64,000 nucleotides of DNA from Candidatus Zixiibacteriota bacterium (GTDB taxonomy: Bacteria; Zixibacteria; MSB-5A5; GN15; FEB-12). Below the pieces are notes generated by a model. It saw only the letters and a program-made list of their open reading frames with translations, had not been told where the DNA came from and made no database searches. Below, one piece after another: positions 35,477 through 43,243 of the stretch. The DNA lies in NCBI GenBank assembly GCA_017999435.1, contig JAGNLV010000006.1, positions 62,001 to 126,000 on the forward strand, in the 5' to 3' direction. Within the stretch, counting starts at the first letter, position 1. The number at the start of each line of letters is the position of its first letter. Both the position numbers and the translations under genes were made by a program.

Positions 35477-37000
35477 TCAATCAAACACCCCCTGCACAAA
35501 CCACCGCGCCCGGCTTCGGTCGAAAAAAACGAGGTACTGCCGGTGCTCCTCCGTCTGTAGCTCGTAGTACAAGCGGTCAAAACCGGTCTGCCACCAGTCG
35601 CCCGACAGTTTCCACGGCCCCCGCCGTCCGGTGACCCGATGCTTCCCCGAACCATCGCGCAACCAACCATCCGCCGGATGCACCTCGGCCGGCTGGGGCG
35701 GCTGCAACAGCCGGAGTCCGGCGATCCGGCGCAGGCTGTACGGGGGAAGGCGATCGAGGGGTGCGGCGCCGGCGGACAACGAAGAGGCGGAGGGGCGTTT
35801 GGCCGGCGACGGCGTCACGGGGGAGAGGCGGAACGCCCGCTCCGGCAGGTGCGACGGCAGCAGGCGCGCCGTGCACAGGCGATTCCCGCTCAGCGTGCGC
35901 CGGATTGTCGCGGCCGTCTCCGCATCGATCTCGCCCCGCGCGCCCGGCTGCGCGAACGCGGTCTGCTCCGCGGCCGCCGCGGCGGGGTGCGGAATGCGGA
36001 GGGTGATGTCGCGCACCGCGGCGGCCGGCGACATCCGTTCGAGCGCCAGGCGCACCTGGCGCAGGAAGCGGGCGGCGGCGGCCGACGGTTGTTCGACCGC
36101 CGCGGTGAAAACCTGCTCGGTGCGGTCATCAAGGTGCAGGCAGACCTGGATCTCGCGAACCGCGCACCCGGCGCAGCCTGGCTGCGCAAGCAGGTGCTTG
36201 AGCAGTGCTTCGATGTGGGCAAGGATCGTCGCCGCGTCGCGCACGGGAGAATCAAGTCCCGCCGTTGCGCACCAATCCGCGGCCGGGCGGTCGGGAGTGA
36301 ACGGTTCCGGATCATCCCCGCGCGCCCGGCGGGCCAGCACTGCACCCTCGGCGCCGAACCGCTCCACCACCTCGTTGGCCGGCAGCGCCGCCGCCTGCCC
36401 GACCGTGGCGATTCCCAGATCCGACAGCGTCTCAGCGGTGTCGTCCGACAGCGCCAGGTGTTCAACCTGGAGCTGCTGCAGCCAGGCACTCTCGCTCCCG
36501 CTCGGAACGATCACCCAGCCGCCGGGCGCGGCCTGGCGGGCGGCGGTCAACGCGACAAACTTGTTGGCGGCGAACCCGATCGCCACCGGGTAACCGAAAG
36601 GCTGCAGGACCGCCTGGATCCGGCGGGCCAGCCCCGGTTCATCGCCGTACAATTTCCCCAGGCGCGCCGACTCCAGAAAAATCACACCGCCGGTCTCGAT
36701 CTCGATTTCCGGCCCGACTCCGGCGAGCGCGCCGCCGATCTCCCGGAGAACCGCCGTTTCGCGGCCGCACTCGCGCACCCCGATGACCAGCCCGGGGCAG
36801 AGAGAATTCGCCCGGGCAACCGTCATCCCGGCCGCCACGTCGTATTGGGCGGCGCGCGCGTTGCAGATAGTCACAGTCGCCGTCTCCCCCTCCGCGGTCG
36901 TCAGCACAAGCGGGTGCGCCCGCACTTCAGGATGGAGCCTGCTGTACAACACGAGCGGAAAATCGGGCAGATGGATGCATGCCAGCCGCCGCTCATTCAT
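35477..37000 (-). CDS. imuB: ImuB, catalytically degenerate Y-family polymerase
   Basis: A 507-aa mutasome hub. The Y-family fold is recognisable (FPLVLYSRLHPEVRAHPLVL, LGIATVGQAAALPANEVVERF), but the catalytic acids are missing. The first motif reads IHLPDF instead of D-x-D-x-F, and the S-x-D-E motif is replaced by ETGGVIF. This inactivity is the rule for ImuB, which bridges the beta clamp, ImuA and DnaE2. The C-terminal LRLLQPPQPAEV and GPWKLSGDWWQTGFDRLYYE are typical ImuB tail motifs. ATG 37000 overlaps the end of imuA by 8 bp, so the two are translationally coupled. Confidence 0.93.
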   Translation of the reverse strand: MNERRLACIHLPDFPLVLYSRLHPEVRAHPLVLTTAEGETATVTICNARAAQYDVAAGMTVARANSLCPGLVIGVRECGRETAVLREIGGALAGVGPEIEIETGGVIFLESARLGKLYGDEPGLARRIQAVLQPFGYPVAIGFAANKFVALTAARQAAPGGWVIVPSGSESAWLQQLQVEHLALSDDTAETLSDLGIATVGQAAALPANEVVERFGAEGAVLARRARGDDPEPFTPDRPAADWCATAGLDSPVRDAATILAHIEALLKHLLAQPGCAGCAVREIQVCLHLDDRTEQVFTAAVEQPSAAAARFLRQVRLALERMSPAAAVRDITLRIPHPAAAAAEQTAFAQPGARGEIDAETAATIRRTLSGNRLCTARLLPSHLPERAFRLSPVTPSPAKRPSASSLSAGAAPLDRLPPYSLRRIAGLRLLQPPQPAEVHPADGWLRDGSGKHRVTGRRGPWKLSGDWWQTGFDRLYYELQTEEHRQYLVFFDRSRARWFVQGVFD

Positions 37001-37658
37001 CGAAACACACCTCCACGCTTTCTCCCTCTTTGCAGATGCGGCTCCGGGCGACCGTGAGGCGCACCCCGCGGCCGGCCCGCGCGACCGCCAGGCGAAGCGA
37101 CGCCATGCTCGGCGGAATAACCCCGGAGTTGTTTTCGGTCAACAGCAGGACCAGCCCCCGGGAACGGCTGACTTTCAGACGCAGCCGGTGCAGCATGAGC
37201 CCCGGGAGCGGTTCCTTTTGACCGACCAGGTCGAGCACGATCCACGAGGCGATACGGGATTGCAGGAGCAGTTCGGCGACACGGAGAGCGGTCGGTCCAT
37301 TGGCCGGAGCGACCGTCAGAAGCCGCTCCAGATCCACCCCGCAGGCCGCCGCCGCCGCAGGGAAAAACGACCGGCTCAGATCAATATACACCGCCCGCCC
37401 GCTCCGGCTCAAAGAGGCCAGCAGAGTCAGCAGCAATGTCGTTTTCCCCGAGGACGGCCCGCCGGTGATCTCAATCAACTGGCCGCAGGGAATCCCCTCA
37501 TGAGGAAAAAGAGCATCGAGCGCCGGCAACCCGGTCCGGAACGCCAGATCCAGGCGCTCCGAAGCCAGCCCGACCGCCTCCGGCCACTTTCGTTGAATCA
37601 GCCGCTTGAGCGCGGCCAGATCTTGCGGGATGTCACCAGGAGCTATCATACGGTTCAT
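36993..37658 (-). CDS. imuA: ImuA, RecA-like SOS mutagenesis protein
   Basis: A 221-aa RecA/SulA-like ATPase-fold protein. FRTGLPALDALFPHEGIPCG leads into the Walker A loop ITGGPSSGKTTLLLTLLASL, followed by AVYIDLSRSFFPAAAAACGV. It is the first gene of the imuA-imuB-dnaE2 mutasome. ImuA assists the other two in lesion bypass. Two starts are possible, ATG 37658 and ATG 37649; neither has a strong ribosome-binding site. A SOS-type promoter and LexA box lie 66-113 bp upstream. Confidence 0.9.
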   Translation of the reverse strand: MNRMIAPGDIPQDLAALKRLIQRKWPEAVGLASERLDLAFRTGLPALDALFPHEGIPCGQLIEITGGPSSGKTTLLLTLLASLSRSGRAVYIDLSRSFFPAAAAACGVDLERLLTVAPANGPTALRVAELLLQSRIASWIVLDLVGQKEPLPGLMLHRLRLKVSRSRGLVLLLTENNSGVIPPSMASLRLAVARAGRGVRLTVARSRICKEGESVEVCFDE

Positions 37659-37723
37659 GCTACCACGAGAGACACAACAGCCGCCGGGCGCCGGGGCGGC
37701 CTGACGGCAGGTTAATCGGCTGA

Positions 37724-37743
37724 TACTGTTCATTTGTGCAGTA
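37724..37743 (-). promoter_or_regulatory. LexA-binding SOS box
   Basis: TACTGTTCATTTGTGCAGTA (plus strand), with the CTG-N10-CAG geometry and TACTG/CAGTA flanks of the E. coli SOS box. It starts immediately downstream of the -10 element of the mutasome promoter. Confidence 0.85.
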
Positions 37744-37771
37744 TGTATACGAAAATTCCCTGAATTGTCAA
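37744..37771 (-). promoter_or_regulatory. Promoter of the imuA-imuB-dnaE2 operon
   Basis: On the minus strand: TTGACA (37766-37771), a 16-nt spacer and TATACA (37744-37749), directly abutting the LexA box, so bound LexA would cover the transcription start. Confidence 0.8.
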
Positions 37772-37922
37772 GGGGCGGCCAATGAATATGTGACACCGGA
37801 ATGCGGGTTCTCCGGAAGGCCGGGAAGAAACGGTTCGCCGGGGGGTATTTCCAGCAAGAACACAGACGATGGTTCCCCCGGATCGGCCGGATTCGGGTTA
37901 ACCCAGGGCAAGGAGTACTCGT

Positions 37923-39596
37923 ATGAGCAGCAAGCATTTACTGGCGGCAATGACGGTTGCGTTCCTGATGCCGGTTCTAGCGGCGGCCTCGGCCGAAGAC
38001 AATTCCACGGTTATCGACTCGCGGATCGACCGGGTCACCGTATACCCGGATCGGGCGGGCGTGGTGCGGCTCAGCACACTGAACCTCCCGGCGGGGGAAC
38101 ACTCAATCCTGTTTGAAGGCCTGCCGATCGGAATCGACCCCGCGTCGTTTCGCTCAAGCGCCCGGGGTCCCAGGGGAACGATGGTGTTGGGATTGACCCA
38201 TGAGACGGTTGCGCACCTCGATGCTCCCCAGGCCAGGGCCGCGGAACTGGAAAGGCAGATACAGACGCTGGAGCGGGAGACGCGCCAGGCGCTGCAGGTG
38301 CGCCTCGAAGTGTTAAACCGGCAGCGCGACCTGCTGGCGGCGCTGGCCAAAGAGCACGGGGAAGAGCCGGATCGCAACGGGGGCGTGGGACGCCTCGATA
38401 TGGCCAACTGGGCGGCCGCCTACGAGTTTTTGTCGCGCCACCTCGTGCAGGTGGGCGACTCCGTGCGCCTGGTCACGATCGCCCTTGAAGACGCCGACCG
38501 GCAGCTCGCCCTGCTTCGCGAACAGCTCGACAAACTGCGCGCCGATCAGGGGCGCGAGACCCGTACGGTCCGCGTGGATCTGGCGCTGGCGCAGGCCGGC
38601 ACGGTAGAGATCGAACTGCAGTACACGGTCGCGGGCGCAGGGTGGCGGCCAATCTACGACGCCCGCCTCCGTACCGCCGCCGACAGCGTCGAACTCGCCT
38701 GTTTCGGCGAGGTGATCCAGCGGACGGGCGAGGATTGGGAAAACGTGGCGCTCACCCTCTCCACCGCGATCCCCTCGCAGGGGATGGAGCCGGCCGCTTT
38801 CCGGCCGTTCTTCCTGAGCGTGCTGAGCGACGCCTACGAAGCGAAGAGACAGCGTAACACGGCGCTCGAGGCACCCGCGCCGGCCATGATGGACATGGCG
38901 GCGATGGGGAAGGCGGAGCAGGAACTCGCGGAGGCGGTCAATGCCGCGGCCATCATCAACGCCGGAGGACTTGCGACCACCTTCACAGCGGCCCGGCGCG
39001 AGGATGTCCCGTGTGACGGTCGCGGCGTCCGGGCTCCCATCGCCCAGTGGACCTTCGGCGGCACACTCGCCCTCATCAGCCGCCCGCGCTTTGCCGACGG
39101 CGCGTACCGCCGCGTGACCATGACCAACACCTCCGACGCTCCTTTCCTGCCTGGACGGGTGGCGGTTTTCGCCGGGTCGGATTTCCTCGGATCGACGGCG
39201 TTCACGAAATTCATCGCCGCGGGGGAGACCTTCGACCTCCCGTTCGGGCGCGATAACGACGTCACGGTCGAGCGGAAAATCGTCCGCCACGAGGTCGGCG
39301 ACGGTTCCACCTGGCTGGGAATCGGCGGCAACCGGCGGCGGGTGAGCGAAACGGTCGCGATCACCATCAAGAACAACGGCCGCCGCGCGCGGACAATCAC
39401 GATCGAGGAACCGCTGCCGGTCAGCCAGGACGACCGAATCGAGGTCAGCTTGAAGGATTTCAGCCGGAAACCGGACGATCAGGATGAATCAGGCCGGGCG
39501 ATCTGGACGGTGACCGTCAATCCCGGGGCGGAGGACCGGCTGACCTACCGGTACGAGATTGTCCACCCCGCCGACGTGATCATCAGCGGAATCTAG
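37923..39596 (+). CDS. DUF4139 (MuiA-like) exported protein
   Basis: A 557-aa protein. After a signal peptide (LLAAMTVAFLMPVLAAASA) comes a DUF4140-like N-terminal domain (RIDRVTVYPDRAGVVRLS, GEHSILFEGLP). A coiled coil of about 120 residues follows (ELERQIQTLERETRQALQVR), then the DUF4139 beta domain (YTVAGAGWRPIYDARLRT, TGEDWENVALTLSTAIP). Ending in DRLTYRYEIVHP is typical. The family includes MuiA 'mucoidy inhibitor' proteins, whose function is unknown. AAGGAG lies 8 nt before ATG 37923. It is divergent from the mutasome and ends in a clear terminator. Confidence 0.9.
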   Translation: MSSKHLLAAMTVAFLMPVLAAASAEDNSTVIDSRIDRVTVYPDRAGVVRLSTLNLPAGEHSILFEGLPIGIDPASFRSSARGPRGTMVLGLTHETVAHLDAPQARAAELERQIQTLERETRQALQVRLEVLNRQRDLLAALAKEHGEEPDRNGGVGRLDMANWAAAYEFLSRHLVQVGDSVRLVTIALEDADRQLALLREQLDKLRADQGRETRTVRVDLALAQAGTVEIELQYTVAGAGWRPIYDARLRTAADSVELACFGEVIQRTGEDWENVALTLSTAIPSQGMEPAAFRPFFLSVLSDAYEAKRQRNTALEAPAPAMMDMAAMGKAEQELAEAVNAAAIINAGGLATTFTAARREDVPCDGRGVRAPIAQWTFGGTLALISRPRFADGAYRRVTMTNTSDAPFLPGRVAVFAGSDFLGSTAFTKFIAAGETFDLPFGRDNDVTVERKIVRHEVGDGSTWLGIGGNRRRVSETVAITIKNNGRRARTITIEEPLPVSQDDRIEVSLKDFSRKPDDQDESGRAIWTVTVNPGAEDRLTYRYEIVHPADVIISGI

Positions 39597-39628
39597 CCTT
39601 CGGCCCTCCCCAGGCGCGCTCGCGACAA

Positions 39629-39660
39629 CCGCCGCCGGGACTCCCCCCGGCGGCGGCTTT
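39629..39660 (+). terminator. Terminator after the DUF4139 gene
   Basis: Perfect 11-bp stem CCGCCGCCGGG / CCCGGCGGCGG (39629-39639, 39646-39656) with a 6-nt loop, followed by CTTT. Confidence 0.75.
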
Positions 39661-39685
39661 CCTGTGACAGAGAAATGACGGAAGG

Positions 39686-39703
39686 CCTTGACCCAGGTCA
39701 AGG
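39686..39703 (+). promoter_or_regulatory. FNR/HcpR-like operator palindrome
   Basis: CCTTGACC-CA-GGTCAAGG, 8-bp perfect arms, containing TTGAC-N4-GTCAA, the half-site spacing of CRP/FNR-family operators. It lies 57 bp before the polyferredoxin start. Confidence 0.55.
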
Positions 39704-39760
39704 AGTCTTCGCCCGCCGCCGGCGATCCTGGTACAGCATGATGGAGAGAGATTAACGACG

Positions 39761-40849
39761 ATGCCGGACACGATGGAACAGCCAAGCGCGAGACAGACCG
39801 CCCCGCCGAAACCCGCCCGGCGCCCCCGCTATGTCCGGCGCGACCGGAGCGACAACATCCAGAAGTGGCGCTTCGCCGCCCAACTCTTCTCGACCGCGGT
39901 CAGCCTGTGGATCGGCGTGCAATTCTACCTTTGGACGAAGAAGCTCGAGGGCGCGGCCTTGTGGTCGTGGGTGCCCCGCCCGCCGGGCGTCGAGGGCTGG
40001 CTGCCGATCGGCGCCATCGTCTCCCTCCGCTACTGGATCGAAAGCCACGTGTTCAATTATGTCCACCCCGCCGGTCTCGTCATCTTCCTGTTCATCCTTG
40101 GTTCCTCGTGGCTTTTCAAGAAGGCGTTCTGTTCGTGGGTTTGTCCGGTCGGGTTCATCTCGGAAATGCTGGGCGATTTCTCGAAACGATTCCTGCGTCT
40201 GAGAATCCGCCCCTGGAAAGTGCTCGACTGGCCGCTCCGGATGATCAAGTACCTCCTCCTCGGTTTCTTCGTCTGGGCGATCCTCATCCAGATGACCCCG
40301 GCGTCGATCGAGGCGTTCGTCTACTCGAACTACAACCAGGTCGCCGATATTCTCATGCTCCGCTTCTTCACCGACATCTCCCGCTTCGCCCTCGCCGTGA
40401 CCGGCGCCCTGGTTTTGCTGTCGCTGGTCGTGCGCGGCTTCTGGTGCCGCTACCTGTGTCCCTACGGCGCTCTTCTCGGCCTGATCGGATTGATCTCGCC
40501 CACCCGCATCCGGCGGAACGAGACGACCTGTATCGACTGCGCCCGCTGCGCCAAGGCCTGCCCGGCCTTCATCAAGGTTGACAAGGTAAAATACGTGGTC
40601 TCCGATGAGTGCGTGGGCTGCATGGCCTGCGTCGACAGCTGCCCGGTGAAGGATGCCCTGACAGTGCACATGTTCACGAAAAAACGGCCCGTCAACAAGC
40701 GCTACTGGGCGCTTGCCCTGGTCGTCTTGTTCTGGGTCGGGCTGGCCGGGTTCAAGCTGTTCGGACCCTGGGAAAACAACATCAGCGACGCCCAGTACCG
40801 CGAGCACCTGCCGCGCCTCGAGCGGGGAGAATACGTCCACCCGCGTTAG
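39761..40849 (+). CDS. Membrane-bound 4Fe-4S polyferredoxin (NapH/YccM/NosR C-terminal type)
   Basis: A 362-aa inner-membrane electron carrier with about five helices. CSWVCPVG and CRYLCPYG are the two C-x3-C-P motifs on membrane loops. CIDCARCAKACP and CVGCMACVDSCP bind two 4Fe-4S clusters in the cytoplasmic domain. The architecture matches NapH/CcoG-like quinol-linked proteins, but the electron acceptor is unknown because no oxidoreductase lies beside it. ATG 39761 has GAGAG upstream. A FNR/HcpR-like palindrome in front suggests redox or nitric-oxide control. Confidence 0.9.
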   Translation: MPDTMEQPSARQTAPPKPARRPRYVRRDRSDNIQKWRFAAQLFSTAVSLWIGVQFYLWTKKLEGAALWSWVPRPPGVEGWLPIGAIVSLRYWIESHVFNYVHPAGLVIFLFILGSSWLFKKAFCSWVCPVGFISEMLGDFSKRFLRLRIRPWKVLDWPLRMIKYLLLGFFVWAILIQMTPASIEAFVYSNYNQVADILMLRFFTDISRFALAVTGALVLLSLVVRGFWCRYLCPYGALLGLIGLISPTRIRRNETTCIDCARCAKACPAFIKVDKVKYVVSDECVGCMACVDSCPVKDALTVHMFTKKRPVNKRYWALALVVLFWVGLAGFKLFGPWENNISDAQYREHLPRLERGEYVHPR

Positions 40850-40895
40850 GCCGACACGCTTGCGGGGCGGGGACAATCACCGTATCATCCCTCCC

Positions 40896-41657
40896 ATGAA
40901 TGAGTCATTCCCGTCTGTTTTTGAGGTCTATGCCCACGAGTACGACCTCATCACCAACGCGGCCCAGCGCGAGCCGCACCACGCCGCCGAAGTGGCGGCG
41001 ATGATCGCCCGGTTCGCGCCGGCCTCGGTTCTGGATGCCGGCTGCGCCACCGGTCTCACGACCCTCCTGTTTGCCCGGCAGGGGGTGGCTGCGGTTGGTC
41101 TTGACCGCTCTCCCCGGATCCTCGCCGTAGCCCGGCAGACCCGCTGTCCGGAGGGACTGCCGATCTCGTACCGCCGGGGTACTTTCGAGGATCTGCCGAA
41201 ATCGCTGCGCAACCGCTTTGATCTGGTCGTGTGTTTGGCCAACGCCATCGCAGGAGTCGGCACCGTCGCCCGCTTGAACCTGGCCCTGCGGAACTTTTCC
41301 GCCGCCCTCCGGCCCGGCGGTCACCTCGTGCTCCAGATGCTCAACTTCGCGGTGGTCAAGGAAAACACGCTCCTGCCGGTGAAGGCCACCCACAACGACG
41401 GCCTCGTCTACGAGCGCTTCTCGGAACGGCGGGGCAAGACGCTGGCGATCTACGTCACCCGCGCCGACTTCAGCCGGACGCCCCCGACGTTCGAGGTGTT
41501 CCGCCACAGTTTCGGCAGTTTCACGCCCGAGCAGGTGACGGGCAGCATCGCCAGGGCCGGGTTTACGGACCTCGCCCGGTTCGGCGATCTGCTGTTCACC
41601 CGGCGTTTCTCGCGCCGCTCCCGGGACCTCGTCATTGCCGCCCGGAGGCCGGCGTAG
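40896..41657 (+). CDS. Class I SAM-dependent methyltransferase
   Basis: A 253-aa methyltransferase. FAPASVLDAGCATGLTTLLF is SAM motif I, GLDRSPRILAVARQ motif II, and FDLVVCLANAIAG and LRPGGHLVLQMLNF are motifs IV-V. The C-terminus contains a substrate lobe. No substrate can be assigned. ATG 40896 was used; the frame is open upstream only because it overlaps the end of the polyferredoxin gene. It lies 46 bp downstream of that gene and 44 bp upstream of the PrsW-like gene, possibly one transcript. Confidence 0.88.
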   Translation: MNESFPSVFEVYAHEYDLITNAAQREPHHAAEVAAMIARFAPASVLDAGCATGLTTLLFARQGVAAVGLDRSPRILAVARQTRCPEGLPISYRRGTFEDLPKSLRNRFDLVVCLANAIAGVGTVARLNLALRNFSAALRPGGHLVLQMLNFAVVKENTLLPVKATHNDGLVYERFSERRGKTLAIYVTRADFSRTPPTFEVFRHSFGSFTPEQVTGSIARAGFTDLARFGDLLFTRRFSRRSRDLVIAARRPA

Positions 41658-41701
41658 CTTTTTATTGACGCCCGGCTGCGGTTTGCTATCTTGGCCCGAT
41701 C

Positions 41702-43165
41702 ATGAAGAACCTCTGGTGGACCCTCGCCGCAGTTCTCCTCGGCGCCGGGGCGGCAAGCGCCCAGCGGGCCGTTGCTCCCCGGCCGTCGCTCGAGGCTTTC
41801 CGCCCGGTCGGAGAATACCGCCTGTGGACATTCATCCAGAAGGACACGGTCCTCGGTACGATCGCCTCGACCGTCGAGCGTACGGTCGAGATCGGCGGCC
41901 TCCGCGGCTACGCCTTGAGGGAGGATTTCCTCCTTGATTTCACCAAGAGGAGCGGGGAGAACCGTTTCGCCGCCGCCGGCGAGCACTTCGTCGGCGCTGA
42001 CGGCGCTTACCTCGGCGATGATCTCAAGCTGAATGTGAACGGCCAGGAGGGGCGGATCAACGTGAAGCGCAAGGGGGACGTGATCCGGGGGCTGGTCGGG
42101 CAGGGCCGGCAGCGCCGCGAAGCCACGGTCACGGTGCCGTCCGGAATGTTCGCGATCGACAACTACATGGCCGACCAGTTCGAGATCTATTTCGCCCTGC
42201 GCGGCCTGACGGCCGGGGAGACTATCGACGATTCCATCTTTGTCCCCCGCGACCTGCTGGCGGCGCCGCTGCGTGGGAGAGTGACGAATTTTTCGTGGGT
42301 GCAGCTCTACAAAGGGGTGTTTGACTCGGTCTTCACGGTGCAGCTCGACCAGCCGGTCCCGGTGGAGCTGTACATCAACCGCGAGCTCCACCTGCGGAAG
42401 CTGAACTACCGCGCCCAGGACATGCGCGTCTACCTCGACGTTGTCCGGGAGCAGGCGGAGCTGGTCAAGCCCCGGCTCACGCTCGGCGCGCTCGCGCGGA
42501 TGATTCCCAAGTATCTGGTGTTCGCGCTCATCGGCCTGGTGGGGCTGGTGCTCTACGCGGGGTCGGCGGTTCGCCGCCTCACCCTCTGGCTGGGCGCGCT
42601 GACCGGCGCGGTCGGCTTCGCCCTGGTCGCGCTTGTGCAGCTGCCGCTCCAGGACTATCTCTTTGAAGCGCTCTACCGGCCGCGGGTGGCGGCCGGGTCG
42701 ACCGCGCTGCCTTGGGCGCTCCTCGTCGTCCTTCCGGCCGGACTGATTCAGGAGGGGCTGAAGCTGCTGGGCGTGGTCGCGGTGGGGCAATGGCGGCGAA
42801 TCCCGGCTCATTACGGCATGGCGACAGGAGCGGCTGTTGCCGCCGGACTGGGGATTATCGAAGCCTGCTATCTGGACACGGTCATCATCGATCCCCAGTT
42901 GTTCACGTGGCCGTTCCTCCAGCGCGTCCTCATCATATTGTTCCACGCCACGACCGGCGCCCTCATCGGGCAGGCCTACTTCGCGTCGAAGCGGCTCCTG
43001 TGGGGCGTGCTCGGCCTGGCCGTAGCGCTCAACATGATCCTCCGGGCCATGCCGATCCTGGTCCAGGCGCGCCTGATGGATGCCGGGCTGGTCAACATCA
43101 CCACCGGATTCCTCGTCGTGCTCCTCATGCTGGGGGCAGTCGTGTGGCAGCGGCGCGCCGCCTGA
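41702..43165 (+). CDS. Exported domain fused to PrsW/YhfC-like intramembrane protease
   Basis: A 487-aa two-part protein. Residues 1-20 are a signal peptide and 25-250 a beta-rich extracytoplasmic domain without a recognised family. About residue 265 to the end is a membrane domain of seven or so helices. It carries the glutamic-type PrsW pattern: LIQEGLKLLGVV (E-x-x-K), GLGIIEACY, and RVLIILFHATTGALIGQAY with a His in the third motif. PrsW enzymes cleave anti-sigma factors within the membrane; YhfC is a close alternative. The covalent exported sensor-like domain is unusual. Protease function is inferred from motifs. Confidence 0.75.
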   Translation: MKNLWWTLAAVLLGAGAASAQRAVAPRPSLEAFRPVGEYRLWTFIQKDTVLGTIASTVERTVEIGGLRGYALREDFLLDFTKRSGENRFAAAGEHFVGADGAYLGDDLKLNVNGQEGRINVKRKGDVIRGLVGQGRQRREATVTVPSGMFAIDNYMADQFEIYFALRGLTAGETIDDSIFVPRDLLAAPLRGRVTNFSWVQLYKGVFDSVFTVQLDQPVPVELYINRELHLRKLNYRAQDMRVYLDVVREQAELVKPRLTLGALARMIPKYLVFALIGLVGLVLYAGSAVRRLTLWLGALTGAVGFALVALVQLPLQDYLFEALYRPRVAAGSTALPWALLVVLPAGLIQEGLKLLGVVAVGQWRRIPAHYGMATGAAVAAGLGIIEACYLDTVIIDPQLFTWPFLQRVLIILFHATTGALIGQAYFASKRLLWGVLGLAVALNMILRAMPILVQARLMDAGLVNITTGFLVVLLMLGAVVWQRRAA

Positions 43166-43182
43166 CATCGCCGGAGAGAGAG

Positions 43183-43215
43183 AAAAAAGGCGGGTTGCCC
43201 GAAAGCCGCCCGCCT
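43183..43215 (-). terminator. Terminator of the HesB-like gene
   Basis: AGGCGGG / CCCGCCT stem (43188-43194, 43209-43215); read on the minus strand it is followed by TTTTTT (43183-43188). It may also stop the convergent PrsW-like transcript. Confidence 0.65.
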
Positions 43216-43243
43216 CGTGATTTCTGTCTGAAGATCGGCCGTG

